43,072 nucleotides of DNA, from contig CAZRXG010000038.1 in assembly GCA_964603985.1 (NCBI GenBank), forward strand, positions 1-43,072, read 5' to 3'. Both the position numbers and the translations under genes were made by a program. Source of the stretch: CAZRXG01 sp964603985 (GTDB taxonomy: Bacteria; Chloroflexota; Anaerolineae; Aggregatilineales; UBA3940). Below, piece after piece: positions 30,068 through 38,353 of the stretch. Under the pieces are notes generated by a model. The model worked only from the letters and a program-made list of their open reading frames with translations, was not told the DNA's origin and did no database searches. Each line of letters begins with the position of its first letter. Positions within the stretch are counted from its first letter, which is position 1.

Positions 30068-31224
30068 CACAATCCGCTGCGGGTCTCCTTTACCAGATGA
30101 TCGACCACGGCCACCAGCGCCTCTCTCTCAGACGCACCCGCCGCCAGCCTGTCCCGGTACACCCGAAGCTGCCGGTCGGCGCTGCTGCCGTTGCGTGCGA
30201 TCACACGTGCGTACTCGACCGCCTCGCGGCTGCCAAGCTCGTCGACGACATCGTCCAGCAGGTCGACCAGGTCATCGATCAGATCGGCAAACGGGACTTC
30301 CTCTTCATGCACGAAGTCGATCAGATCGCCCTCAACGCCGTAGCGCACGGCGCGCCACTTGTTCTCCCGGATCAGGTCGCGGCGGTAGACACACCACGAC
30401 ATGTTATTCTGGCGCAATTTGACCAGTTTGGCGACCACCGCCTGGAACAACGCGGCGATGCAGATCACCTCGTCCAGCGTCGTGGCCGCGTCGGCGATGC
30501 GAAACTCCAGCGTGGTGTACCTGGGGTGGGGACGGATGTCCCACCAGATGCGGGTCGCATCGCCCAGATCGCGGACGCCCCTGCCCAGCGCACCCACACG
30601 CGCCAACGTCCTGACGAATCGCTCGTACTCCGACCAGGAGTGAAACTCCATCGGCAGGCCGGTGCGCGGCATGGCCTTAAACACGATGGTGCGGTAGCTC
30701 TTCAGGCCGGTATCGTGCCCCATCCAAAAGGGTGAACTGGTCGAAAGAGCCAGGATATGGGGGATGAAATAGCGCGCCTGGTTCATGATGGTGATCATCA
30801 GATCGCGGTGCATGGGCGTGTCGTTGAAGCCGACGTGAACGTGCATCCCGAAGGTCAGCAGGTTGCGAACCACCTGCTGCATGTCCTCGACGAACTCGAC
30901 GTAGCGCCCGCTGTCGCTGATGACCTGATCGGACCAGATTGAGAAGGGATGCGTCCCCGCAGAAGCCAGACACACCCCGGCGCTCTCGGCGATGTCGAGC
31001 AGGGTGCGGCGCAAACGCCGGATCTCCTCACGCGCCTCATCCACAGAGCGGCAGATGTGCGTCCCGATCTCAACCTGGGACTGGAGAAACTCCTGCTTGA
31101 CCTGGCTGCCCAATACCCGGCCCTCATCCAGCAGTTGCTGGACGTAGGATGTCAGCTCCCGCGTCTCCGGGTCGATGATCTGGTATTCTTCCTCAATGCC
31201 CAGCGTCAGCGGGACTGAAAACAT
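30067..31224 (-). CDS. Carboxylate-amine ligase, GCS2 (YbdK/EgtA-like) family
   Basis: The start PLTLGIEEEYQIID carries the conserved Glu cluster that binds the metal-ATP in glutamate-cysteine ligase type 2 proteins. Later motifs are SQVEIGTHICRSVDEA, SAGTHPFSIW, LLTFGMHVHVGFND (two His, about 125-138), and IRPHPRYTTLEFRIADAATTLDE. The 385 residues match the YbdK group, which joins a carboxylate to an amine with ATP. The substrate is not fixed in this group; gamma-glutamyl-cysteine is one possibility. It lies 35 bases after the DapA-family gene and overlaps the DM13 gene by one base. The role may be synthesis of a small peptide or amide linked to the product of the lyase. Confidence 0.93.
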   Translation of the reverse strand: MFSVPLTLGIEEEYQIIDPETRELTSYVQQLLDEGRVLGSQVKQEFLQSQVEIGTHICRSVDEAREEIRRLRRTLLDIAESAGVCLASAGTHPFSIWSDQVISDSGRYVEFVEDMQQVVRNLLTFGMHVHVGFNDTPMHRDLMITIMNQARYFIPHILALSTSSPFWMGHDTGLKSYRTIVFKAMPRTGLPMEFHSWSEYERFVRTLARVGALGRGVRDLGDATRIWWDIRPHPRYTTLEFRIADAATTLDEVICIAALFQAVVAKLVKLRQNNMSWCVYRRDLIRENKWRAVRYGVEGDLIDFVHEEEVPFADLIDDLVDLLDDVVDELGSREAVEYARVIARNGSSADRQLRVYRDRLAAGASEREALVAVVDHLVKETRSGL

Positions 31225-31259
31225 ACCGGCCCTCCTCGTGCATCAGACGCAAGTGACCA

Positions 31260-32192
31260 TCACGTCTTGCCTTGCAGCGCGTCGAGGTCGATGTGCCCAG
31301 GCGTCTCAACGCCGAGGTGGAAACGTTGCGCCAACTCGTCAAACTCGGCCTCCGTCAACCCCCTGAGAGGTGGGCGAACGCCGCCCGCCTCGATGATCCC
31401 CCCGGCTGCCAGCAGCTCCTTGGTGGCAGGAATTCGCGGCAGCCCGTCAAGGCAGGCCGCTGCCGCGTCAAGGCGCTTTTGCGCCTCGGCAGGCGAGGCC
31501 CCCTGCCGATGGAGGTCATAAACCTCGCGCAGCAGGTCGGGGAAGAGGTTGGCAAACCCGGTGATGGCACCCGCGCCGCCCACCTCCAGGCTGCGGGCCA
31601 GGAGCGCATCGGCTCCGACGAGCACCTGGAAATCGGGGAAGGTGTCGAGCAGCATGCGGGCGTGATCCCAGTCACGGCTGCTGTTTTTGATGCCGACCAC
31701 CTGCGCCGGGAACGCGTCACGCAGGCGGCGGATCAACCCGGCATCGATCCCCGGTCCCGCGATGAAGGGGTTGTGATAAAGCAGCACCGCCCCATCTTCC
31801 GGCACGGCCCTTTCGACAACCCCGGCGAAGAAATCGAACAATCCGTCCGGGGTGGGATCGAGGTAGAAGAAGGGGGGAAGGATGACCACACCGTCGAGGC
31901 CGCCGTCAAAGGCGGCGCGCGTGAGTGTGACGACATCTTCAAGGCTGACCCCGCCGGTGCCGCCCAGCAGACGCAGGCCGGTCCCGGCCCCGGCTGCCGC
32001 CTCGAACACGGCGACCCGCTCTTCGACGCTTAATGAAGGCCCCTCGCCCGTCGTGCCGCACAGCAGAACGCCGTGACAGCCGCGCCGGGCCAGGTGCGCC
32101 AGGTGGGCGGTAAGCTGATCGAGGGCAGGCTGCCCATTCTCATCGAAGGGGGTGACGACGGCGGCGTAGATGCCACGCAGATCGGTGCTCAT
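31260..32192 (-). CDS. DapA-family class I lyase/synthase
   Basis: The TIM-barrel family of dihydrodipicolinate synthase and N-acetylneuraminate lyase. Schiff-base Lys169 lies in VVGIKNSS and Tyr139 in VLLYHNP. The carboxylate-binding GTTGE (46-50) and the start GIYAAVVTPFDENG are typical. The 310 residues are normal. No lysine-pathway genes are adjacent and DapA's Arg138 equivalent is unclear (the position after YHNP reads FIAGPG), so a pyruvate-dependent aldolase for another oxo-acid is more likely than true DapA. GGAG lies upstream of the ATG. It heads the unit with the GCS2 ligase and the DM13 protein and is divergent from the receiver operon. Confidence 0.9.
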   Translation of the reverse strand: MSTDLRGIYAAVVTPFDENGQPALDQLTAHLAHLARRGCHGVLLCGTTGEGPSLSVEERVAVFEAAAGAGTGLRLLGGTGGVSLEDVVTLTRAAFDGGLDGVVILPPFFYLDPTPDGLFDFFAGVVERAVPEDGAVLLYHNPFIAGPGIDAGLIRRLRDAFPAQVVGIKNSSRDWDHARMLLDTFPDFQVLVGADALLARSLEVGGAGAITGFANLFPDLLREVYDLHRQGASPAEAQKRLDAAAACLDGLPRIPATKELLAAGGIIEAGGVRPPLRGLTEAEFDELAQRFHLGVETPGHIDLDALQGKT

Positions 32193-32254
32193 TGACAGGG
32201 TGCTCCTGGTTCACATTCATATACGGTTCATCGGCGACATGCAGCGCCCACAAC

Positions 32255-32283
32255 TAGACACGCACGAGGGGCGATGATACAAT
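32255..32283 (+). promoter_or_regulatory. Promoter of the 6-kb receiver-to-ABC operon
   Basis: TAGACA, a 17-base spacer, TACAAT. The predicted start near 32290 leaves a leader of about 22 bases with GGAG before the ATG. Confidence 0.7.
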
Positions 32284-32312
32284 CGGCCTGCCTGCCAGAT
32301 GGAGCACTAGAC

Positions 32313-32789
32313 ATGCCATACAGGATTCTATACATAGAGGACGAATCTGCAATAATTGAGCTTCTGCAGGACGTTCTCGAGCATCCCGACATCGATCTGA
32401 CCTCCGCTCTTGACGCCGAGGAAGGACTGAAGAAGCTCCGAGAGACAGGGTATGACATGCTGATACTGGATGTCATGATGCCCGACCGCAGTGGGTGGAG
32501 CATTTACGAAGAAATACGTGCCGACAAGAAGCTCAAAGGTCTGCCCATCATCATGTTGACCGGGCAGATGCACCGCTACCGCATCATGAAGGAATTCGCA
32601 CAAAGCCCGATTGATGCCTACATCACCAAACCGTTCAATGTGAGTGACCTGCGCGAAGAAATCGAGAAGATGCTGGAGACGCCGCTCTGGTCGGGACAGC
32701 CATCCGGACAGCCGAAACCGGAGTCGGCAGACAAACCGGCAAAGCAGGGGCCGGGCACCCATGATGCCAACAAAAAGGACAAGGTATAG
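32313..32789 (+). CDS. Single-domain response regulator with basic tail
   Basis: Receiver residues 1-120: IEDE acidic pocket (8-11), phosphoacceptor Asp53 (LILDVMMP), Thr in IMLTGQ, Lys106 in YITKPF. A tail of about 40 residues (SGQPKPESADKPAKQGPG and on) is polar, lysine-rich and likely disordered; there is no output domain. ATG at 32313 has GGAG upstream; an earlier in-frame ATG would start before the -10 box and is rejected. Its stop overlaps the next gene's GTG by one base (TAGTG). As first gene of the operon it may control the envelope proteins that follow through protein contact, but this is inference. Confidence 0.93.
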   Translation: MPYRILYIEDESAIIELLQDVLEHPDIDLTSALDAEEGLKKLRETGYDMLILDVMMPDRSGWSIYEEIRADKKLKGLPIIMLTGQMHRYRIMKEFAQSPIDAYITKPFNVSDLREEIEKMLETPLWSGQPSGQPKPESADKPAKQGPGTHDANKKDKV

Positions 32790-33472
32790 TGACTGCACCT
32801 GAGGTGACTTACAGGCTCGACAGCAACCACGTGGGCATCCGGCTGGTGGTCGTCCTGGTGCTGTTCGTTTTGTCCATGCTGGGCGCTTTTGTCATCGTGC
32901 CCGCCATTTTCAAAGCCTTCAACGCGAGAACACCGCCAACGTTCTGCATTAACGGCATCGCGGGGCTGGCGCTTGGCCTGGGCGGGGCGTGGGGCGTCGA
33001 GCGCGGCCTGCGGAAGATCTGGCCGAGCGGTCGCTGGGTGAAGGTGAACGATCATGGCATGGTGCTGGGTGAACGGCGGGGGGATGAAACGCCGATCAAC
33101 TGGTCGGAGCGGGTTGACGTTATGTCCTGGCACTTCCTGATCCGCCAGCGGCGCTCGCCCGTGCCAAAGGGCTGGTACTGCCTGGCCTGCCAGCTTAGCG
33201 AAGACGAGCGGGCCATCGCGCTGTACGCCTTCCTCAAGCCCTCCGTCGCCGAAGCGCTCCCCCAGTGGCAGGCGTTTGAGGAGTTACATCCACTGCCACC
33301 CCCCCGCCAGGGGCAGGACCCGCGCGACATCGTCGATGTGCAAAAGGAGCTGCGTGCAGCAGAAATGAACCGCTGGGATGATGGGGGTGAGATGGAGCCG
33401 GACGACTTTGTCGCGCTGGTCGAGGCGCTCGACGCCCGCCTGGCCCAGTGGCCCACAAAGGGACGGGCATGA
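32789..33472 (+). CDS. Membrane protein with two helices and a PH-like domain
   Basis: The 227-residue protein has two helices (about 17-40 and 53-70) followed by a beta-rich part with GRWVKVNDHGMVLGERRGDE and INWSERVDVMSWHFLIRQRR, then an acidic helical tail (NRWDDGGEMEPDDFVALVEAL). The layout (two helices, then a domain of the bPH type beginning with a G-x-V strand) resembles the gene at 14224-14739. Function is unknown. GTG overlaps the regulator's TAG by one base, and its own TGA overlaps the next ATG by four bases, so it is translationally coupled both ways. It may be a membrane partner of the receiver, but nothing in the sequence proves that. Confidence 0.8.
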   Translation: MTAPEVTYRLDSNHVGIRLVVVLVLFVLSMLGAFVIVPAIFKAFNARTPPTFCINGIAGLALGLGGAWGVERGLRKIWPSGRWVKVNDHGMVLGERRGDETPINWSERVDVMSWHFLIRQRRSPVPKGWYCLACQLSEDERAIALYAFLKPSVAEALPQWQAFEELHPLPPPRQGQDPRDIVDVQKELRAAEMNRWDDGGEMEPDDFVALVEALDARLAQWPTKGRA

Positions 33473-35058
33473 GGAGCACCATCCCGGCGCTTCTACGGCA
33501 GGCGGGGATGGCGCTCGGCGCTGCCATCGCCGCTTTTGCGTTGATCACCCCCCCTACCCCGACCGCCCGGCCCAAGGTGGTCGATCAACGCTTTGGCCTG
33601 ATCGAGCCGCACGACGCGCCGGAGCGGGCCGACGAGTTAGGCGTCGGTTGGGGGCGGGCGCGCTTCCATTGGGGGTGCATCCAGCCGGATGGGCCTGACG
33701 AATGGATCGAGGCCGAACTGACCGGCGACGAACTCGCCCGCGAGATGGCGTCGGGGCGGGAGGTGATCGGCCTGCTGATCGGGATGCCGGATTGGGCGCG
33801 AGACGCCGACGGCCTGCCGCGCGGGCTGTACCTGCCCATCGACGATCCGGGCAATACCTGGGCAGGGTTCGTCCGCCAGGCGGTGACGCGCTACCGGGGG
33901 CAGATCGATCACTGGATCGTGTGGAACGAGCCAGACGTTTGGGACCCGGATCATCCCGGCTACACGTGGCCGGGCGACGAGGCGGATTACGTCCAACTGC
34001 TGAGCGTCGCCTACCGGACGGCCAAAGAGTCCAACCCGGAGGCGGTGATCCATCTGGCGGCGGTGAGCCACTGGTGGGACGCGCTCCATGACCGCGAACC
34101 GTACTTCAGCCGCCTGCTGGATGTCCTGGTCGCCGACCCGGAAGCAGCCAAACATGATTACTACTATGACGCGGCAACGCTGCACCTGTACTTCAACCCG
34201 GCCAGCGTGTACGAGCTGCTGGAGCTATACAGCCGGATGCAGGCCGAGCATGGGATCGACAAGCCGATCTGGTTGATCGAAACCAACGCCGCCCCCTCGT
34301 CCGACCCGGCGTGGGTCGTCGAGGAGCCGACCTTCCGCATCTCGCTGCTGGAACAGGCAGCTTACATGCCGCAGGGGTTGTCGCTGGCGCTGGCCGGGGG
34401 TGCGGAGCGGGTCGGCATCTACAAGCTGATCGACACGCCCGGCGACTACGCTGCCAACCCGGAGCCGTTTGGGCTGCTGCGCGGTGACGACTCGCCGCGA
34501 CCGGCTTACCGGACGGCGCAGATCGCCATCGCGCAACTGGCCGGGGCGGAACAGGTGACGTGGACGGAGCAGCACGTCGTCGCGCAGGTGGTGATCGAGA
34601 AACCGGGGCAGGTAACGCGGCTGCTGTGGTCGCGGGTGCCCTTCGCCCAGACCGTCCGGGCACCGGCCCTCGACAAGCATGCCACGCTGATGGACATGTG
34701 GGGCAACGCATCAACCGTCACGCCGGTCGACGGCGCGTACACGGTGACGCTGCTCGGTGGTGAGTGCCAGCAAACCACCGGCGATTATTGTATGATCGGG
34801 GGGCCACCGGTTTACCTGATCGAAGAGGTCTCGTTGAGCGAGGAAGAGATTGCCGCGGCGGATCTGTCCCTCCAGATCATCGAAGAGGGTGAGGGAGCAG
34901 TGGCCCCTATGATGACCCGCACGACGCGCAGCCCGGTGGGCGGCCTCGTTTTGTGGGTCGTCATTGGCGGGGGGATCGCCGGGGCAGGTATCATCGGACC
35001 GACGTTAGTCAGGAGGCGACTCACGGCAGGTCGCCGCGATAAAAATGGGGAGGGATAG
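33469..35058 (+). CDS. Membrane-anchored clan GH-A glycoside hydrolase
   Basis: A signal peptide or anchor (about 8-28) is followed by a TIM-barrel domain. The acid/base is Glu154 in WIVWNEPDVW (an NEP motif as in clan GH-A), and the nucleophile candidate is Glu271 in IWLIETNA; spacing fits families such as GH5 or GH39. A beta-rich C-terminal part (about 355-470) follows, then LSEEEIAAADLSLQII and a membrane helix (GGLVLWVVIGGGIAGAGIIG) with a basic tail, so the enzyme faces outward with a C-terminal anchor. The substrate is unknown. ATG at 33469 overlaps the upstream TGA by four bases. It could trim cell-surface or extracellular glycans. Confidence 0.85.
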   Translation: MRSTIPALLRQAGMALGAAIAAFALITPPTPTARPKVVDQRFGLIEPHDAPERADELGVGWGRARFHWGCIQPDGPDEWIEAELTGDELAREMASGREVIGLLIGMPDWARDADGLPRGLYLPIDDPGNTWAGFVRQAVTRYRGQIDHWIVWNEPDVWDPDHPGYTWPGDEADYVQLLSVAYRTAKESNPEAVIHLAAVSHWWDALHDREPYFSRLLDVLVADPEAAKHDYYYDAATLHLYFNPASVYELLELYSRMQAEHGIDKPIWLIETNAAPSSDPAWVVEEPTFRISLLEQAAYMPQGLSLALAGGAERVGIYKLIDTPGDYAANPEPFGLLRGDDSPRPAYRTAQIAIAQLAGAEQVTWTEQHVVAQVVIEKPGQVTRLLWSRVPFAQTVRAPALDKHATLMDMWGNASTVTPVDGAYTVTLLGGECQQTTGDYCMIGGPPVYLIEEVSLSEEEIAAADLSLQIIEEGEGAVAPMMTRTTRSPVGGLVLWVVIGGGIAGAGIIGPTLVRRRLTAGRRDKNGEG

Positions 35059-35060
35059 CG

Positions 35061-35948
35061 ATGCCAGAGGTAAAACTTTTTTGGGACCCACAGGGGATGA
35101 CCTTCGACTCACTGGGCAGCAAGAAATACCTGCGGGCTACCGATGGGGACACACCGTACATTTCCGTCTCGATACGCATGCTGAGCATTGACGCGCCGGA
35201 GACCCACTACCCCGGACAGTCGAAGCCGTCCAAGTCAGACGCCGATCTGGCCCAGCTTGCCCAGTGGATGACTGAGGGGCACGCGCCGATTGACGACGAC
35301 CTGGCGGCTTTCCTGCACCCGCGCCTGGCGACCGGGCAGGCTGGGTCGCTGCAAGAGCACCAGGGCGAGCAGGCTACGGCAGCCTTCAAGCAGATGATTG
35401 AACGCATGCTGGAACGCCCCAGCGGGTCGCAGCGCAGCCTGTTCATCCGCACCGCCGACCAGCCCTTCGACTCCTACGGGCGCATCCTGGCGTACATCGC
35501 CCCTTCGTATACAAAGGAGGAGCGCGAAACGCTCTCCCCCTGGGAGCAGGCGACCTTTAACCTGCTGATGGTACGTGCCGGGTGGGCCGCGCCGTTCATC
35601 ATCTACCCCAGCCTCCCCAAGTACTCCGACCTGGTGATGTTCCACAGCAGCGCGAAGGAGGCGTACCTGGCCGGGCGCGGCATCTGGGCCGACCCGCTCA
35701 CGCTGGCCGGATACGAGTTCCGCATGGCGGTCAAGCTCTTCAAAGTGACACAGCGCCTGCTGGCCGGGGAGTCACTTTCCTCCTACGAGCGCAAGTCCTG
35801 GGTATCACGTTACTGCATCGACCTGACCACGCAGGAGATCTTCCTGCCGGAACACTACTTCCGCGTCGCGCCCTACAACCGGCTGTTTATCTGGCCGGAC
35901 GACGTATCTGAGGCGGTGGGCAAGCTGAACCTGCTCCCCGCAGAGTAA
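35061..35948 (+). CDS. Staphylococcal nuclease-like (SNase/thermonuclease) domain protein
   Basis: SNase core residues are present: RATDGDTPYISVSIRMLSID (Asp28, Asp30, Arg39) and APET (Glu47) in the calcium and phosphate site, with DSYGRILAYI (Arg near 144) as the second phosphate-binding Arg. The usual loop between them holds a long insertion (about 50-130) rich in Ala, Gln and Asp. About 90 residues follow the core, with FKVTQRLLAGE and WVSRYCIDLTTQ, not seen in SNase itself. There is no signal peptide, which is unusual since SNases are normally secreted. GGGAGGG lies before the ATG. Nuclease activity is likely but the target is unknown. Confidence 0.83.
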   Translation: MPEVKLFWDPQGMTFDSLGSKKYLRATDGDTPYISVSIRMLSIDAPETHYPGQSKPSKSDADLAQLAQWMTEGHAPIDDDLAAFLHPRLATGQAGSLQEHQGEQATAAFKQMIERMLERPSGSQRSLFIRTADQPFDSYGRILAYIAPSYTKEERETLSPWEQATFNLLMVRAGWAAPFIIYPSLPKYSDLVMFHSSAKEAYLAGRGIWADPLTLAGYEFRMAVKLFKVTQRLLAGESLSSYERKSWVSRYCIDLTTQEIFLPEHYFRVAPYNRLFIWPDDVSEAVGKLNLLPAE

Positions 35949-35964
35949 ACGACGAGGAGAGACG

Positions 35965-36453
35965 ATGCGTATCGCGATCTGTTCGGACATCCACGATAAC
36001 ATCTGGAAGCTGGAAAGCGCCCTGCCGGGCATGAACCAGACCAACGCACTGCTCTTCTGCGGCGACTTCTGCGCGCCCTTCACGCTGACCCAACTGGCGC
36101 GCGGCTTCGAGGGGCCGGTTCATGCCGTGCTGGGCAACAACGACGGCGATCAGCGCCTGCTTCTACAGATGGCCGAGCAGGCGGGGAACATCGAGCTGCA
36201 CGGCCAGTTCGTCGAGCTGGAGATGGGCGGGCTGAAGATCGCCGTCAACCACTACCCTGAGATCGCACGCGGGCTGGCCGCCGGGGGCAGCTACGACGTG
36301 GTCTGCTATGGGCACGATCACACGCTCCACGAAGAACGAGTCGGGGAGACGCTGCTCCTCAACCCAGGCGAGATCATGGGGCGGTTCGGGCGCAGCACCT
36401 ACATGATCCTCGACACGGACACCCGGACGGTGACCGTCCACGAGGTGGAGTAG
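35965..36453 (+). CDS. MJ0936/YfcE-family metallophosphodiesterase
   Basis: The calcineurin-like fold has all motifs: CSDIHDN (Asp8, His10), FCGDFC (Asp34), VLGNNDGD (Asn, with Asn-Asp where His is often found), a central His in AVNHYPE, and CYGHDHTLHE, followed by LLNPGE, which closes this family. The 162 residues are the usual length for MJ0936-type phosphodiesterases, which act on small phosphodiesters or cyclic nucleotides in vitro. GAGGAGAGACG lies before the ATG. It sits 16 bases after the nuclease gene and 7 before the next one. Unlike the phosphoesterase at 16216-17373, its metal site is intact. Confidence 0.95.
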   Translation: MRIAICSDIHDNIWKLESALPGMNQTNALLFCGDFCAPFTLTQLARGFEGPVHAVLGNNDGDQRLLLQMAEQAGNIELHGQFVELEMGGLKIAVNHYPEIARGLAAGGSYDVVCYGHDHTLHEERVGETLLLNPGEIMGRFGRSTYMILDTDTRTVTVHEVE

Positions 36454-36460
36454 CGCTCCC

Positions 36461-36688
36461 ATGACCGAGATCGCCCCGACGCTTGGAAAAGGCTGCCTGA
36501 CCGGGCTTGGCCTGGCCGTCCTGTTCGTCGTGATCGGCGGCCTGGCCTATCTCGTGCTCTCGCAGTTTGACGTGCCGCCGAACATCATGCTGCTGATCAG
36601 CATCGCCGGTGGACCGATCATCGGCACGATGGGCACGCTGATCGTCCTATGGCTGTGGGCCAGAGGCAAGGCCCGATCCGGTCAATGA
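36461..36688 (+). CDS. Small membrane protein, two helices
   Basis: The 75-residue protein has two hydrophobic stretches (LTGLGLAVLFVVIGGLAYLV and IMLLISIAGGPIIGTMGTLI) and a basic end (WARGKARSGQ). No family is recognised. Its TGA overlaps the ATG of the next gene by four bases, so it is translated in the same message. It might be an inner-membrane helper of a neighbour, but nothing more can be said. Confidence 0.7.
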   Translation: MTEIAPTLGKGCLTGLGLAVLFVVIGGLAYLVLSQFDVPPNIMLLISIAGGPIIGTMGTLIVLWLWARGKARSGQ

Positions 36689-37209
36689 AGCAGTTGCGCG
36701 GGACGCCTCTTAAACGCTTCCTGCGAGACTGGCGGCGCGCCAACCCGGCGACGCACGACCTGGCGCTGGTGCTCCAGAGCGTGGCCTACCCGGCCAACGT
36801 CGGCTCGCTGTTTCGCATCGCCGACGCGGTGCGGGTGAGCAAGATGTTCCTGTGCAGCGCCACGCCCACCCCGCCCAACGCGACAATCGGCAAGGTCGGG
36901 CGCGACAAGCACAACGACGTTGCCTGGTACTACGAAAAGCGTGCCGAAGACGCGCTGCGCGTCCTGCGCGAAGAAGGCTACCACGTCTGCGCCCTCGAAC
37001 TGACCGACAGTGCCCGCCCGTACTTCGAGGTGGACTACCCCGAAAAGCTGTGCCTGGTCGTCGGCAACGAGGATCACGGCATCAGCAAGAGCGTGCTGGC
37101 GCTGTGCGACACATCCGTCTTTGTGCCGATGTACGGCAAAGGGCTGTCGCTGAACGTGCACGTCAGTGTGGCGGTGGTGCTGTACCACGTCCTGCACCGG
37201 CGCACCTGA
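36685..37209 (+). CDS. SpoU/TrmH-family RNA 2'-O-methyltransferase
   Basis: The SPOUT fold with the trefoil knot is shown by motif 1 SVAYPANVGSLFRIADAV (about 31-48), motif 2 CLVVGNEDHGISKSVL (about 125-140) and motif 3 VPMYGKGLSLNVHVSVAVVL (about 148-167), the SAM-binding loop. Asn36 and Arg43 in motif 1 are the usual catalytic pair. The protein has 174 residues and no extra RNA-binding domain, so it is a small TrmL/TrmH-like type; the RNA target (tRNA or rRNA) is unknown. ATG at 36685 overlaps the preceding TGA. An extension upstream in frame is rejected because it would run over the previous gene. Confidence 0.94.
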   Translation: MKQLRGTPLKRFLRDWRRANPATHDLALVLQSVAYPANVGSLFRIADAVRVSKMFLCSATPTPPNATIGKVGRDKHNDVAWYYEKRAEDALRVLREEGYHVCALELTDSARPYFEVDYPEKLCLVVGNEDHGISKSVLALCDTSVFVPMYGKGLSLNVHVSVAVVLYHVLHRRT

Positions 37210-37229
37210 CAGCTTGAGGAAGGCACCCG

Positions 37230-38312
37230 ATGACGACCATCACGCTGGCAAACGTCTGCAAACGCTTCGTCCAGACGGACGCCGACGGTGAGACGGTTGT
37301 CCGGGCAGTCGATAACATCTCCCTGAAGATCGTACCGGGCCAGGTACTCGTGATCCTCGGCCCGTCGGGCAGCGGCAAGACCACGCTGCTGCGGCTGATC
37401 GCCGGGCTGATAAAACCAGACAGCGGGCAGGTTCTTTACGACAACATCCCCCTTCAGCAGATTCCGACCAAAGAGCGGGGGATCGGGATGGTGTTTCAGG
37501 AGAGGGCGCTGGTCCCGAACTGGAAAAGCCGCCGCAGCGTGGGATTCTTCCTGGAGTTACGCAGACGCGAGCACGAACTCCCGGAGCGCATCGAACGCAT
37601 CTCCGAGATCACGGGCATTGGCCTGGAAAAGCTGCTCGACCGCCGCCCCGGCAAGCTGTCCGGCGGCGAGAAGCAGCGCGTGTCGATTGCGCGCGCGCTG
37701 GCCCGCGACTTGAAGATCCTGCTGGTCGACGAGCCGTTTGCCAACCTGGACGCCAAGCTGCGCAGCAGCGCCCGTGTGGAGCTCAAGCGCCTCCTTGCCG
37801 AGTTTCCCGTCACGACGGTTTACGTCACCCACGATCAGGTCGAGGCGATGGCGCTCGCCGACCGCATCGCCGTGATGCATGCCGGGAAGCTGGAACAGGT
37901 CGGGGCCTACCGCCAACTGTACGACACACCGGCCAATCTGTTTATGGCAGGCTTTATAGGCGTGCCACCCATCAACCTGTTTCCCGGCCACATCGAAGGC
38001 GGACGGTGGTCAGGCAGGAACTTCGGCGGATACCCCGTTCGTGGTGACCTGCCGGACGGCACACCCGTGACGTTGGGCGTCCGCCCCGAATTCGTCTACC
38101 TCCGCGACGAGGGAACGCCCGGCGTCGTCGAGAGGGCAACACGCTTCCTCCCGGAGCGCACCCAGCTCGTCGAGCTGCGGATGGCAGGAGAATGCTGGTC
38201 ACTCACAACCGACCTCGACCAACGGGTAGCGAGCGGCGCGACCGTCCACTGCGTCCTCGATCCCGGCGGCCTGCTCTACTTCGACACGAAGACCGGCACA
38301 CGCATCGGTTAG
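37230..38312 (+). CDS. ABC transporter ATP-binding protein, MalK/UgpC type
   Basis: The nucleotide-binding domain (about 1-235) has Walker A GPSGSGKTT (about 45-53), the Q loop GMVFQE, signature LSGGEKQR, Walker B ILLVDEPFANLD and the H loop YVTHDQVEAMALADR. The C-terminal TOBE domain (about 245-355) with LGVRPEFVYL places it in the CUT1/MalK class used for sugars, phosphate esters or polyamines. No permease or binding protein lies next to it, so it must serve permeases encoded elsewhere or be an orphan. It is 20 bases after the methyltransferase gene and last of the long operon. The region MVFQERALVPNWKSRRSVGF after the Q loop is normal. Confidence 0.95.
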   Translation: MTTITLANVCKRFVQTDADGETVVRAVDNISLKIVPGQVLVILGPSGSGKTTLLRLIAGLIKPDSGQVLYDNIPLQQIPTKERGIGMVFQERALVPNWKSRRSVGFFLELRRREHELPERIERISEITGIGLEKLLDRRPGKLSGGEKQRVSIARALARDLKILLVDEPFANLDAKLRSSARVELKRLLAEFPVTTVYVTHDQVEAMALADRIAVMHAGKLEQVGAYRQLYDTPANLFMAGFIGVPPINLFPGHIEGGRWSGRNFGGYPVRGDLPDGTPVTLGVRPEFVYLRDEGTPGVVERATRFLPERTQLVELRMAGECWSLTTDLDQRVASGATVHCVLDPGGLLYFDTKTGTRIG

Positions 38313-38353
38313 AAGCTCTCAGCGCCCCGCCGTCCCGACAGGCAAACCCTTAC

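Noticed and set aside
31260..32192. True lysine-pathway DapA
   Set aside because: The lyase residues are present, but the neighbours and the region after the active-site Tyr do not point to lysine synthesis.
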